The notes below the pieces were generated by a model. The model saw only the letters and a program-made list of their open reading frames with translations. It had not been told where the DNA came from and did no database searches. DNA of 64,000 nucleotides from Micropterix aruncella (taxonomy: Eukaryota; Arthropoda; Insecta; Lepidoptera; Micropterigidae). Positions 53,533 to 64,000 of the stretch are shown in pieces. How positions within the stretch are numbered: the stretch's first letter is position 1; the number at the start of each line of letters is the position of its first letter. The translations under genes and the position numbers were made by a program. Where the stretch lies: NCBI GenBank assembly GCA_944548615.1, contig OX155976.1:6546952-6610951 (forward strand), given 5' to 3'.

Positions 53533-54180
53533 ATTTATTTTTTATTTATTCCGTAGCCGGCGATTGGGGAGGGGGTCGCCCTCGCAGCCAATACGCTGCT
53601 GTCGGTGCCGCTGGATCTCGTACTCCATTCACGATTCGCTTCCATTCTTGATGATTTTTTGCCACGTCTCGAGCATCCCTAGCCGACAATCGCTGATTTT
53701 TAAGGTCGTCTTTGATGTTATTTAGCCAGGTTTTCTTCGGTGCCGATCGCTGAATTCTCCATTCTGTCGGACAGTCTCGCCAAAGAAGTTTACGTGGCAA
53801 GCGATTGTCGTTCATTCGGCAAACATGGCCGAACCATCGTAGTCGACGTTTTCGTACTTCTTCTTCGATCGTTGTTACTAGATCGCATCTTTCTCTAATG
53901 GTCTCGTATCGAATTCGGTCGCGGAGTGAGACACCGAGAATCTGCCTCAAGCATCGCATTTGGAAGACTTTGAACTTTTTGAGGTCCGATTGTAGTAACG
54001 TCCACGTTTCCGATCCATAAAGAAGAATGGGAAGAACCAACGTTCGGTATAGTCGTACTTTGGTTTTGATAGTAATATTCGTTCGCTTCCATATGCACCA
54101 CTTGAGCGAGGCGAATGTTGCTGTTCCTGACCGATCCGGCTATGGACATCGGCCGTCGATGCCACTTCTTTTTTTATTTC
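53533..54180 (-). mobile_element. 5'-truncated LINE insertion with 10-bp target duplication
   Basis: Minus strand, same family as 7792-8129. An open 164-codon frame (53546-54040) encodes the RT C-terminus: VLPILLYGSETWTLLQSDLK, RCLRQILGVSLRDRIRYETI, EEVRKRRLRWFGHVCRMNDN, LPRKLLWRDCPTEW, and ends PPPQSPATE before the stop. Upstream codons (TIKTKVRLYRTL) continue in another frame, so at least one indel is present. The 3' end is CGGCTACGGAATAAATAAA plus an A-rich tail. GTTTCCCAAT flanks both sides (53523-53532 and 54181-54190). The YGSETW...RWFGHV-RM pattern is of RTE-like or related LINEs. Confidence 0.86.
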
Positions 54181-54318
54181 GTTTCCCAATTAGTGATACG
54201 CGTACCCCCAGGGGTACGCGAAGTTGCATCAAGGGTATGATACTAATTGTTAAGATACTAATTGTTAAAACTGATTTCATTTTTTATTTAACACTCCCGC
54301 AATTAGGGGTACGCAAGT

Positions 54319-54663
54319 TTGAGGTCTTTCTTGATGTGGTACGCAGAAAAACTGATTGGGTACCACTGCGTTGGAGGGATCAAGATATACACATCTTGCG
54401 GGGCTGGTCCATCATCATCGCTGGCGTCTCAGCCCGGATCGACTCAAATGGTCGCCCTATTATGGCGGGCGCTAATCTGGCAACAATGGCACCACATTCC
54501 CGCCTGGAATGCTGCCCAGGTACAAGACGCGACGTTGCCGCCACTACTTGTCTCCCTCGCACACCTTGATCCGTGCTTTAAGCAGCCTCGTCTCTGGCAT
54601 TCATACGGAAAACGCATAGATGTGTCGCTTCACAATGGAAGCCTAATAAAGTTATACCAATAG
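54319..54663 (+). CDS. unrecognised open frame of 114 codons
   Basis: I do not recognise this. The ATG-initiated frame ends in a TAA at 54661, with AATAAA overlapping its last codons (about 54643-54648). The protein is rich in Trp, Ala, Leu and Ser, with a Trp/Gln/His cluster (ALIWQQWHHIPAW) and ends YGKRIDVSLHNGSLIKLYQ. No signal peptide, membrane span or catalytic motif is evident. A second frame (54027-54569) overlaps on the same strand, and one of 60 codons on the other, so composition alone may explain it. It lies between the LINE insertion and a small MITE. It could be a remnant of a transposon protein. Confidence 0.2.
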   Translation: MRSFLMWYAEKLIGYHCVGGIKIYTSCGAGPSSSLASQPGSTQMVALLWRALIWQQWHHIPAWNAAQVQDATLPPLLVSLAHLDPCFKQPRLWHSYGKRIDVSLHNGSLIKLYQ

Positions 54664-54854
54664 TATTGATTTGAATTATTGTAAATATATACCGGATAAA
54701 TTTTTAATTAGTATCATCCTTGCAGCAGGTAAATCAGTACGAGCAGGTAAACAACTTGTGATTTTAAGAAAAATAAAAAAAACCACAAAAATATAAAAAA
54801 AACTTTTTTTTTCAATTTTAAAAATTTAATGTTTTCAAAATTAGTATAAAATTA

Positions 54855-54950
54855 GTTGAGAGCGTCGTGCCATCTAGCGGTAAGGAAACTATCGCGATTG
54901 TTGTTTAATCGAGATAATTACCTATTGATAGATGGCGCAGCGCGCTCAAC
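54855..54950. mobile_element. small inverted-repeat element (MITE-like)
   Basis: A 96-bp unit with ends GTTGAGAGCGTCGTGCCATC and GATGGCGCAGCGCGCTCAAC; 22-bp arms match at about 18 positions. The interior has a second inverted pair (CGATTGTTGTTTAATCG). No coding. Confidence 0.55.
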
Positions 54951-55670
54951 GCTTTTCAAAGTTGTGTTTTTTAAATTTATCAAACAGAAAAATCTTTTTT
55001 TTTTTTTTTACTTTTTTTTATATAAATTACATTTTTGTTTTATTAAAACTTGTTTATTTGGTCGCACTGATTCACCCACTTCAATAATGTCACTAATTAA
55101 AAACTCACCCTGTAGCGGTACGGAAAGAAACCGACCCTTTGATGGTCAATTATGGTCAATGGTTACATTGATATGTATACTTTTTATTTATTTTTAAAAA
55201 GAAATCTACATATTTACATAGTATGTGGGCCCGATTGCGTTTCTTTGTGAACTGAAACTACAATTAGTCCAAGCGAACGAGCCAGAGCAATACGTTAGAG
55301 CGGAATATGAAACGAACGATCGTCAATAAATACTACCCGCCGAACTTATACTCGACCGAATAAATTCGAGCATATTTCGTGTGGTGTAAGATTTGACCTT
55401 GGCAGGCAGTTTTGCCACACGAGTAGACACGGAACAGAGACAAAGCTTCATACAACCGCGATTTGATAGGTACACTACTACAAGCTTGAGACGTGTGCGT
55501 GTATGTCAACTGGCGGCTTCCTACGTACGCGGAGAAACCGGTCTATATTGGCTTCGCCGGTTGACAAAGCTCAAGGCCCCCAGCCGCGGCGGACGTACAC
55601 ATCTCACGTGTCGTTTATTTTTCTCCTTACGTTTGATTCAATAAGTGTTTTAACATAAACAAGTGTAAAT

Positions 55671-55753
55671 ATGGTTTACTGCAGCGTGTGTTTGAACGAT
55701 TCTAGAATTATTAAAAACATATCATTTTTCAATTACCCCAAAGATTTCATTAG
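55671..55753 (+). CDS. THAP-like first exon (partial)
   Basis: ATG at 55671 encodes MVYCSVCLNDSRIIKNISFF then NYPKDFIR; the exon would end at an AG|GTAAGT donor (55752/55754), a full consensus. The start M-x2-C-x2-C followed some 15-20 residues on by an aromatic-rich F-x-Y-P motif fits the first half of a THAP zinc finger, a DNA-binding domain of P-element transposases and THAP proteins. The expected downstream Trp, the C-x-x-H pair and the AVPTIF-type end are not found in the following kilobases; the intron side is occupied by a family D insertion from 55795. It is either the first exon of a broken transposase or an exon whose partner was lost. A unique, short match, so moderate confidence. 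Confidence 0.5.
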
Positions 55754-55794
55754 GTAAGTACAGTAAATAAATAGATTATAATTTATTATTACTT

Positions 55795-56755
55795 TCCTGT
55801 CAAGGAAAGTATTGTGGACGCACTTCTGTGTGTCTGGCTGTGTGTATTCTCCGACGATAGCGCCGAAACGTTTCATCCGATTGAGCTGAAATTTGGCATG
55901 CAGGTATCAGTTGGTCATCATGGTATGAGATGAAAAGATTATGGTTGAAATCCATCCACCCTGGGTTGGACCCCGATGAGGGAACTCCTCAACAGTCATT
56001 AGCAGAGACCCAAAATGTTGTATACGCATTAAATTATGATAGCCCCTTCCAAGTTCCACCATGACATGGCTGATGAACCCTGGGTTGACTCCCGATGAGG
56101 GAACTCCTCAACGGTCAACAGCAGAGACCCAAAATTTTGTATACGCATTCAATTACGATAGCCCTTCCATGTTCCACCATGACATGGCTGATGAACCCTG
56201 GGTTGACTCCCGATGAGGGAACTCCTCAACGGTCAACAGCAGAGACCCAAAATTTTGTATACGCATTCAATTACGATATATCTTCCATGTTCCACCATGA
56301 CATGGCTGATGAACCCTGGATTGACTCCTGATGAGGGAACTCCTCAACGGTCAACAGCAGAGACCCAACATTTTGTATACGCATTCAATTACGATAGCCC
56401 TTCCATGTTCCACTATGACATGGCTGATGAACCCTGGGTTGACTCCCGATGAGGGAACTCCTCAACGGTCAACAGCAGAGACCCAAATTTTGTATACGCA
56501 TTCAATTACGATATATCTTCCATGTTCCACCATGACATGGCTGATGAACCCTGGATTGACTCCTGATGAGGGAACTCCTCAACGGTCAACAACAGAGACC
56601 CAACATTTTGTATACGCATTCAATTACGATAGATCTTCCATAGCATGGCGCTAGGTTGGGGGGTTAGTATAATTTATGAAATTAATATTCAGAATAATTA
56701 AGTTCCTGTCTACTTTTCAGGAAAGTCTTGGTGACACAACCGTTTTTTTATGTGG
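55795..56755 (+). repeat. family D copy carrying a 118-bp minisatellite
   Basis: Leading module CAAGGAAAGTATTGTGGACG, CGATAGCGCCGAAACGTTTC, GAGCTGAAATTTGGCATGCA. Then about six units of 118 bp from 55965 to 56650 (GACTCCCGATGAGGGAACTC, CTCAACGGTCAACAGCAGAG, ACCCAAAATTTTGTATACGC, CACCATGACATGGCTGATGA). Closing module CTACTTTTCAGGAAAGTCTT and GGTGACACAACCG. The tandem unit is that of family A, here found inside a D element. Units 3-4 and 5-6 share diagnostic changes (see findings). Frames of 78-107 codons cycle through the units and are not genes. Confidence 0.8.
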
Positions 56756-57544
56756 TGGAAAGATATACCTATTAGTAATTAGGTATTAATGCACTAAAGG
56801 AACCTATTTTACATTATTGATTTTGTAACATCACCCGACTATATTGACCACGCTGGTTCCGAATCTGTAATAATCTTTATTCGGTTTCAATAAATAAGCG
56901 AGATATAGGCATTCAAAAAAGGGTCAAACCCATACATTTCGGTAGGTTGTTATTATTTTTAATAATACATAAACACCTATTTGACGGTAGGTTAGATTAG
57001 TTTTTTAAGACAATCTTAAAAACTGAGTTTAAAAAAACTTTTTTTTTTGGTTTGTTTATTTGTTTTCAACTTTAAACTAAATTTGGTTGTTAATTTGTTG
57101 AAGCTTTTTTCTTTCACATTTAGCATTACAATGATCGAATCTAGTAGTATTTCATTATTTTTTCGATTTTTGAGAAAGGTCCCTATACTGCAGTAATTCC
57201 ATTAACATCGAAAGATAACTCAACCCGGCGGTGCAAAAATCGTTTTGGTATATCGTAATTAGATAGTGTAAGTAAAGGAGACTTTTTAAAATTGTGTATA
57301 ATAAAAAGTTGACAAATGTTTAGTTTATTTAATTTTATTCTTCTGTGCCAACCCTAACAAAGTAGGTAAAAATTTTGTACGCTCTTCAGAAGCTTTGCCT
57401 CTGTTCCGTGTATTTACTGCTTTGGTTTTGCTGCGAAAAAGTGACAACCGCTCATCTCACACTCCGCTCTAGCGTATTGCCCTGTCTCGTTCACACGGAT
57501 TAATTTCCGATTTTAGTTTACGAAAAAACGCAATCGAGCCCTAT

Positions 57545-58170
57545 AACTATATAAAAGATATTTAAATAATTAAAAGTACCACATCGTAAAACATATAAAT
57601 GGCTCGTATATATAATTAAATTACAAATAATTTAACAGCAATGCAGAATTATATATCTGGTACATGCATTAGCCCGTACTATAGCATAGCTCGGGCATGT
57701 CTTTAATTTTCTTTCGGCAATACACGCAGGCCTTTTGCTCGTATAGCAGCGCCCTTGTCGGCGCAAGAGTCGTGATTTCAACCCATCGCTTTCTTGCTTT
57801 CATGGCGCTTTGCGCACTGCCAGTCTACAGCTTGCGCAGGTGTGTTACACATTTTGATTCTTATATAAAAAAATAAAGACGGGCTCAGTCGTGTCCGAGC
57901 CGTAGTCTTTTGCGTGAAACTACTTTACTCTTAGCTCCATTGTGATTTTTGGTCGATGAACTATAAGCCTTTTGTTTCGATACATTTCTTTTCTTGATGT
58001 ATAGTAATAATACTAATAATAATACTTTATTGTCACATAAATAAACAAAATGATATATTAGGATATTAGGTTAGGTATATATCCGTTTTCTTCTCGATAA
58101 AAAAATATCGCGTTCACAATACTTTACCTCCTCGTAAGTTATTAGGTTGGCAAAGTAAACATCTACGAAA
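57545..58170. other. gene-free, LINE tail on the minus strand
   Basis: No gene supported. TAATACTAATAATAATACTTTATTG at 58010-58034 reads on the minus strand as a CAATAAAG end plus ATT microsatellite, a typical LINE tail, but the body is not recognised. Confidence 0.35.
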
Positions 58171-58174
58171 ATAA

Positions 58175-60640
58175 GGATTCATGGCATACATATCTCATGT
58201 GGGGATTTTAATATCTCATTATGTGGCAAAAAACATAATCAAATTAACGATTACTTAGAAGTAATGTCTCTTCATGGTTTGCAGTGTCTGGTAAATAAAC
58301 CTACAAGAGGAAACAATTGCCTTGATCATGTTATGTGTCGATCAAAACTACAATCGGCCACAATAATATATGAAACGGCAATTACTGATCACTATCCCAT
58401 TATGGTTAAAATTTCCCAGTATAAAACGGATACAGCCATTCATAAAAAAGGATTTAATAAAAACAAAACAGATTTAGGAAAGGTACTTTATGACCTGGGG
58501 CAGGTTGATTGGTCTCACCTATACAGTGCAACTAATGTAGACTCTGCTACTGAGTATTTTGTCAAAACTTTAACCTCGATTGCCGATAAAAACACATGCA
58601 CCCAATACCATGTGACAACACACAAAAATAAAAAATTAAAGCCATGGATTTCCAATGGTTTTGCATCCGTCGACGAGATAAACTACACCTAGCATCAAAA
58701 AATAACCCTCATAACTTAAGTTTAAAAACCAAATTTGTAATTTATAGGAATTTATGCAAACAGTTAATAAAGAAAACCAAAGAAGACTACTACAAAAATA
58801 AAATTGCTGAAAATAGCAGTGATTCTAAGAAGGTTTGGCAGCTAATCAAGGAAGCAGCTAACATTTCCAATAACATGCACACCATCGATAAGTTAGTCAT
58901 TGAAAATCGAGTAGTCAATGCCCCAGAGAATATGCAAGAAATCGTAAATGCATTTAACACGCACTTTGCCAGTGTAGGTTCAAAACTGGCACACAAAATA
59001 TTAGATCGAAAAATAATCGGCCGTGAGGACAAAAACTTTACTGAAGGGATACCTACTACTGTGTTTTCCCTAACTCCAACATCGCCAAATGAAGTTTGTA
59101 AAAGCATTAACTCATTAAAACGGTCTCGTTCCTCAGGTATGGATGGTCTAACTAGTGATATTTATAGAATTGGGAAGGATTATTTAAGCTCACCGATATC
59201 ATTTATAATAAATCTAAGTTTTAAACTAGGATTATTTCCAACAAGACTTAAAATGCGCAAAAAACGTGCCTGTTTTCAAGTGCGGCGATAAACTCGATGT
59301 AAATAATTATAGGCCCATTTCACTACTGTGTACTCTCTCTAAAATCATTGAGAAAGTTGTTAAAAATAGGCTAGTAGAATATCTGGATATCAATAGTCTT
59401 TTATCGTCCAACCAATATGGCTTTAGGCAGGAAATGGGTACGGCTGATGCTATTGCAGAGGCCACGAAAACCATAACAGCGCTTGTCGACAAGGGAGAGA
59501 AATGTCTTGCTATTTTTCTCGACTTATCCAAGGCGTTCGATACTGTATCTCACGATATCCTTTTAAAAAGACTACTGACCATAGGTGTAAAAGATCAAAA
59601 TTTAAAATGGTTTGAAAGCTACATATCCGAAAGGACGCAAATCACTTCGATCGCTGATACTTCCAGCGACGTGAAATGTCTCTCATACGGCGTGCCACAG
59701 GGAAGTGTTTTGGGGCCTATTTTATTCCTTATATACATAAATGACCTCTACAACCTGACGCCCAGTAAAGCTATATCATTTGCAGATGATACGGTAATCA
59801 TCTTTAACGGCAGTAGCTGGCAGCATGTTTTCTCAAAGGCCAATAAAGAAATGGACATTGTTAAAGAGTGGCTGGATGACTCACTACTCACACTTAATAC
59901 CGAAAAAACTAAGTACTTAACTTTCAGCATAGATAAGAGAGGACAACCACCAGATGCCAATTCGATAACTATTCATCAATGCATGAACCGTCAATGCAAT
60001 TGTGAGCCATTAAAAAAAGTGCTGTCCTTAAAATACTTGGGCATAGTTGTAGATAATAAGCTGAGATGGGCTGATCATATAGACTTATTGTCTTCAAGGA
60101 TCAGACGTCTGGCATACATATTTAAAGATTTAAGGAATATTCTAGACCCCAAAACATTAAAAACTACCTATTACGCCTTGTGTCAAAGCATTTTGAGTTA
60201 CGGGACATTGGGTGGGGAGGTTGCTCCAAAACAATTATCCATCAAGTAGAGGTAGCACAGAAGCTGATAATTAAAATTATCACCCGTAAACCATACAGAT
60301 ACCCGTCAGAAAAACTTTTTGAAGAGTTCAGTGTACTTGAAGTAAGGCAACTTTATTTAAAATTTTGTCTGGTTTTTATTCAATTTCAAAATAAGAGAGC
60401 GCCCACACAACAAGCACACCGAACAAGGCGATCCGTGGCGGATATGTTAGACGTCCGTCGAACGAAAACATCTTTTGGTCAGAGGCATCTTATGAGTATA
60501 GGCCCCAGGATATACAACGAATTGGATGAGTCGATAAAAATCGTATACAGTAAAGACCAATTTAAAAAACGGTGTCACAGGTGGCTTCTGAATGAAGGTC
60601 GGGATATTAGCCACCAAATATTTGATATTCTTATGTAATT
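58175..60640 (+). pseudogene. long LINE copy: endonuclease end and reverse transcriptase, frameshifted
   Basis: The longest LINE in the window, CR1/jockey type. It opens within an apurinic-like endonuclease (CGDFNIS near 58198, then ITDHYPIMVKIS), then the linker, RT finger and palm (YRPISLLCTLSKIIEKVVKN, SSNQYGFRQEMGTADAI, IFLDLSKAFDTVSHD, YGVPQGSVLGPILFLIYIND), the catalytic ISFADDTVI with both aspartates intact (about 59785-59790), thumb KYLGIVVDNKLRWADHI and the C-terminus ending at about 60636. The frame is broken at least three times, near 58650-58690, 59266-59290 and 60180-60245, so no full protein can be made. The N-terminal ORF1 and the 5' half of the endonuclease are missing (5' truncation). 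Confidence 0.88.
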
Positions 60641-61275
60641 TAATTTAAATAAATTGAATTACTATTATTATTATTTTATTAAATCGCTGTTCTTGTTTTT
60701 CTCTTTTTTTAATTGAATTATATTGAAATATATATTGTAACTTGTAACATGGACATTTTATATATAATTGTATCCTCGGACTATTAAAATATGATTCTTT
60801 AAATATTTATTGAGATATCATTTTTTCCTTTATTTCGATTCATTAATAATATTTTTATATTTTATTGTATTTATTACGACATTATATTATTATTATTCAG
60901 TTTAATTATTTCACCATTTACTGAATGTTATTTTTCTAGCACACTACAGCTACATTTACATCACACTACACTACACTACAGTTACATCACACTACACTCA
61001 AATTACAATGTTTATTATTATTAGTTAATTTTTAGTATTATTTGATACCTACCATATTTTTTAAATTAAGTATTCTAAAGTATGCACAAACCACTCTACT
61101 TGGTACGCTTCCCTTAGTACGGGCCTAGGCCTAGTTAGGCGGCGTTGATTTAAAAAAAATTGGTCTGCGGTGCTTTCTATTTTGCTATTATTTACATTTA
61201 AGCCTATAATGTTAAACTTACAATGTACTGCTATAAAAATGTGCTTTTCTTTAATAAATAAAAAAAAAAAATAGA
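60641..61275 (+). repeat. LINE 3' untranslated region and tail
   Basis: AT-rich sequence with ATT runs (60660-60680, 60883-60898) and short CACTACA repeats (60941-61000), then GTATGCACAAACCACTC, CTTAGTACGGGCCTAGGCCT and a closing AATAAATAAAAAAAAAAAAT. The last 200 bp match 52745-52965, another truncated copy, which supports this being the tail of the element. Confidence 0.6.
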
Positions 61276-61599
61276 CAAAGAGAAAAGTTTGGAGAAACCA
61301 GAAATAGGAATAAGACGACGAACGATTCCCTTCTGCATGTCTAAAGTTTTGCTATCTCTTCCCATGCTTATTGCTCAATGTAGTGACACGATATTCATTG
61401 CATTTAACATTGTAAATGACTTCTAATCGCCTTACCAAATCATTCAGTTATTCATCTCGCATTTTCAAAACGTAAACAACAAACATAAAAGCATGCACCG
61501 GTTCATTTCTCTGTACATGCACTGATGTTCTATATGTGATGGGTTGTGAACGTAAGTTTTAGAAACACACTGGCGGCACAGCGTACTGTCCTTCCCTCC

Positions 61600-62400
61600 A
61601 TCTTCACATGCCGATCGCAGATCGACGTTGCATGGGACGCGTGTGACAGCGTTGCATGTGATGAGTATGTTTCAAAGTCATCTGTTTTCACGCGCTGTGC
61701 TGTTGACGGTTGTTGAGGAGTCCGCTCGTCGGGAGCCAACCCTGGGTGCAGCAGCCATGTCATTGTGAATCGTAGAACGGGCTATCATAACTGAATGAGT
61801 ATACGAAATTTCGTGCTGTTGACCGTTGAGGAATCCCCTCGTCGGAAGTCAATCCAGGGTATAGAATCAGGTCATGCTTACCATAAAAAATGCATTACCA
61901 TCGGAATTGAACCAACGTCAACATCAACTTCATATGATAATATATGAGGAGTTCGCTCAATTCCTCATAGATACCATCATCAGAAAAAGATTTTGATAAA
62001 AATGGGACCAATCTGTAAGTATATTCTTCAAAAAAAAAATGCTTCCAAATCGGTTCATAAATGGCAGAGTTTTGAGGTAACAAACATTAACCCCTATGAG
62101 TATGAGTCAACCAAATCTGGTCGCGAAACAATTATCCGTTGAGTACGAGTCGACCAAATCTGGTCGCGCGTTTATTTCACTTTGACGTTCTCATATTTAT
62201 TCATAATTATCTAATTGTTTTACAAAATGATATTTCAATATCCTATATTCGAAATTTCAATGCAATCATTGTGCAGTTGTTCTTTTTATGATTGGTGTAG
62301 TAGTTTCGTAGTTATAGTACTTTAAGTCGATGTCGCCGAAAATCCTGCAAAAGAGACAGATGCATCCATGAAAATACCCATTTACTCCAAGGGTTAAAGA
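61600..62400 (-). repeat. family A copy, near full length, minus strand
   Basis: Reading the minus strand from 62400: TAACCCTTGGAGTAAATGGG, the segment shared with 297-523, two direct CGACCAGATTTGGT stretches (62105-62170), a TGTTTGTTACCTCAAAACTC part shared with 39655, ATGGTAAGCATGACCTGATT, then 118-bp units (GACGAGGGGATTCCTCAACG, TATGATAGCCCGTTCTACGA, GACATGGCTGCTGCACCCAG) down to about 61690. This copy shows how the separate pieces at 297, 24.8 kb, 39.6 kb and 11.1 kb fit together. Confidence 0.72.
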
Positions 62401-62960
62401 AAAAATAAAAGGAAAAAGATACAACCGAATTGATAACCGATCTGAACGTGCACGTACACGTCTCCCGCGGTTGGAGGGTTAATCCGAGAGATTTTCATTA
62501 CATCGAAAATTTTCACATCGGCTTTGAATCAAACCAAACTTCCAAACGTTTTCACGCAAAACAGACGATTTTTAAGTCTTTCGATCCTAACCTGAAGAAC
62601 ATAAAAATGTCTACATGTTAGAATAATTTAAATTTAAATCGCAGGGAAAAGGTCGACGGCCTCTGGTCGTAGGCGGCGTAAGCCAAATGTCCCTCGGTAT
62701 CACACGCCGTAAAGAATTGACCGTACAAAGAAGCTTTGTACAATAAGATTGCTTCGCTGAGACCATCTCAACACTCCGCGCCCAGCATTAAATAAATATT
62801 AACACATCCACTTTATTTTATATCCACTTTTTCTACTAGTCAAATGTGTATTTCTTTATAGGTAGTCGATACTCCAAAAGCGGCCCACGCTTATTATATA
62901 GTCGGGGAGCTAGTGATATTTTTTGGGAACGATTTTCCCAGTCACCAAACGTCGCAGTGA
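62401..62960. other. unassigned sequence
   Basis: No gene or repeat copy supported. Confidence 0.25.
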
Positions 62961-62967
62961 CTATTCA

Positions 62968-64000
62968 ATTCAATTCAATTCTTTATTGAGAAATCACACA
63001 GTATTACAGTAATAATATTTTTTTAAATGTATGCAGATTTACAACAAATAAAACCGGTTACGGATTTCAATAAAATTACATAAATTACGTTTTTTTTTAA
63101 CTACTTAATAAAACTAACGTACCTTCAATTTTAATTTTTTTCAATTTTAGAAGTACATAAGAGTCGAGTATGCAGGGTGTGTGTATGTGTTTGTGGGAGT
63201 GTGTTGAGCGTGTAAGTGTGGAGTGTGAGCGGGTATGATATTAGTAATGGCGTATATAAAATATAATAATAATAATAATAATAATCAATAAAAATAGCTA
63301 AAAACCAAGTCAGCTTATTGTATCGGTTAGGGTTTGATTTACGGAGTATTTGTAAGTGATTATGGAATTATTAAAGATGTCAATACCATTTAAATGGGTA
63401 TTATAAAGCTCACAACAGCGTGTGAGTACTCCATTCCTTGATGCATTAGTTTTAAAGCGCGGCAATCGAAACAGGTCAAATTGGCGTGTGGTCCTCATTG
63501 GGGCGTTAATATTGATCGCTCCCAACAGGTCAGAGCAATCGAATATACCGTTCATTATTTTAGGTATATAGGCACAGAGCTTCATTCAAGTTGCGCCGAT
63601 AACATAGCGAATTTATTTTAAATAGTAAGGCCGCCTCATTAGTAGTATTACAATAACTTGTCGTCTTGAAATTTAAGTATCGAACGAACTTATTTTGGAT
63701 ATTTTGCAGTCTGTTAATGTGGACCTGATAATAGGGAGACCATATTGGAGAAGCAAACTCAAGGTGAGATCGAACAAACGCTTTGTATAATACCTTCAAT
63801 ATTAATGGATCGGTGAATGGTTTCGATGCGCGAATTATGAAGCCAAGCATTCTACTAGATTTTTCGGCAATAGCTGCAATATGAGCCCGAAAGCTTAATC
63901 TGTCATCTAAAACTACACCCAGGTCCTTAATAGAAGTGCACGTCGCGATAGGAATGTCATCGATCTGATATGAATAGTTAATCTTGTTTCTATTTCGCGT
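62968..64000 (-). pseudogene. LINE reverse transcriptase C-terminal part, runs off the window
   Basis: Minus strand. From the window edge inward it reads YQIDDIPIATCTSIKDLGVV and LDDRLSFRAHIAAIAEKSSR, then MLGFIIRASKPFTDP, LYKAFVRSHLEFASPIWSPY, LQNIQNKFVRYL; after a frame change near 63570 it continues LNGIDIFNNSIITYKYSVNQ and stops near 63310. This is the thumb and C-terminus of a CR1/jockey-type reverse transcriptase. The 3' side has an ATT microsatellite (63262-63285) and, at 62966-62985, AATTC repeats before TTTATTG, which read as CAATAAAGAATTGAATTG and look like the true tail. The upstream catalytic region lies beyond position 64000. Confidence 0.8.

Larger units (their letters stand above)
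55227..57541. mobile_element. inverted-repeat-bounded element with THAP-like exon
   Basis: The ends are diverged inverted repeats: the left starts GGGCCCGATTGCGTTTCTTT and the right, read inward, starts GGGCTCGATTGCGTTTTTTC. Matching continues (AGAGCAATACG-TAGAGCGGA, ACACGGAACAGAG-CAAAGCTTC) to about 55458 on the left and 57385 on the right. No matching 8-bp flanks were found. Inside are a short exon with a THAP-like motif, and a family D copy with a minisatellite. THAP domains are found at the N-terminus of P-element transposases, so a P-like or other THAP transposon is plausible; the catalytic core is not present here. Confidence 0.6.

Noticed and set aside
56095..56654. Repeated-peptide frames of 78-107 codons over the minisatellite
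   Set aside because: The 118-bp unit is not a multiple of three, so the frame changes with every unit. The apparent protein repeats are a by-product.
1..64000. CRISPR arrays, operons, ribosome binding sites
   Set aside because: This is eukaryotic repeat DNA. The tandem units are contiguous 118-bp satellites without unique spacers.

Overview
The window reads as non-genic, transposon-saturated insect DNA, most likely lepidopteran. Reasons: it is AT-rich, it has no continuous host protein-coding gene, and it is packed with truncated non-LTR retrotransposons, MITE-like inverted repeats, a tRNA-derived SINE, and several repeat families whose style (tandem-repeat-bearing dispersed elements, LINE tails made of short microsatellites) is familiar from moth and butterfly genomes. 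The taxonomic call is inference; no marker gene is present.

The only intact protein-coding unit is a complete LTR retrotransposon at 11442-17301. Its two 287-bp LTRs look identical, it has a 4-bp target duplication, a tRNA-Trp-like primer binding site, a gag with a CHCC knuckle, a full protease-RT-RNase H-integrase pol in the -1 frame, and a small third ORF for a predicted N-myristoylated single-pass membrane protein. The features point to the CsRn1 branch of Ty3/gypsy.

Layout. 0-11 kb: dispersed repeats, a LINE fragment with an internal tandem duplication, a large foldback element (5582-6613), and one LINE fragment inserted inside another with a clear 13-bp target duplication (7.3-8.5 kb). 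11.4-17.3 kb: the LTR element. 17.3-31 kb: direct-repeat family E, several copies of the high-copy repeat B, LINE C-termini, a solo LTR (23418-24019) and a related LTR with a following primer-binding-like site (30184-30782), plus hairpin elements. 31-36 kb: AT-rich DNA, then two LINE C-terminal fragments. 36-51 kb: dense array of repeat B copies, a TTAA-flanked MITE, and a TIR-bounded 2.1-kb segment containing a perfect 183-bp palindrome and a LINE fragment. 51-55 kb: AT-rich DNA, a LINE 3' end, a SINE and a second copy of the LINE found at 7.8 kb. 55.2-57.5 kb: an inverted-repeat-bounded element carrying a THAP-like first exon with a consensus splice donor, interrupted by a 118-bp minisatellite. 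58.2-61.3 kb: the longest LINE copy, with frameshifts. 61.5-64 kb: another minisatellite-bearing repeat and a LINE that runs off the end of the window.

For convenience the repeat families are lettered here: A (carries 118-bp tandem units), B (high-copy, foldback-capable), C (pair at 4.0 and 8.8 kb), D (two-module element), E (long direct duplications). The letters are mine, not database names. All family statements rest on comparison by eye within this window.
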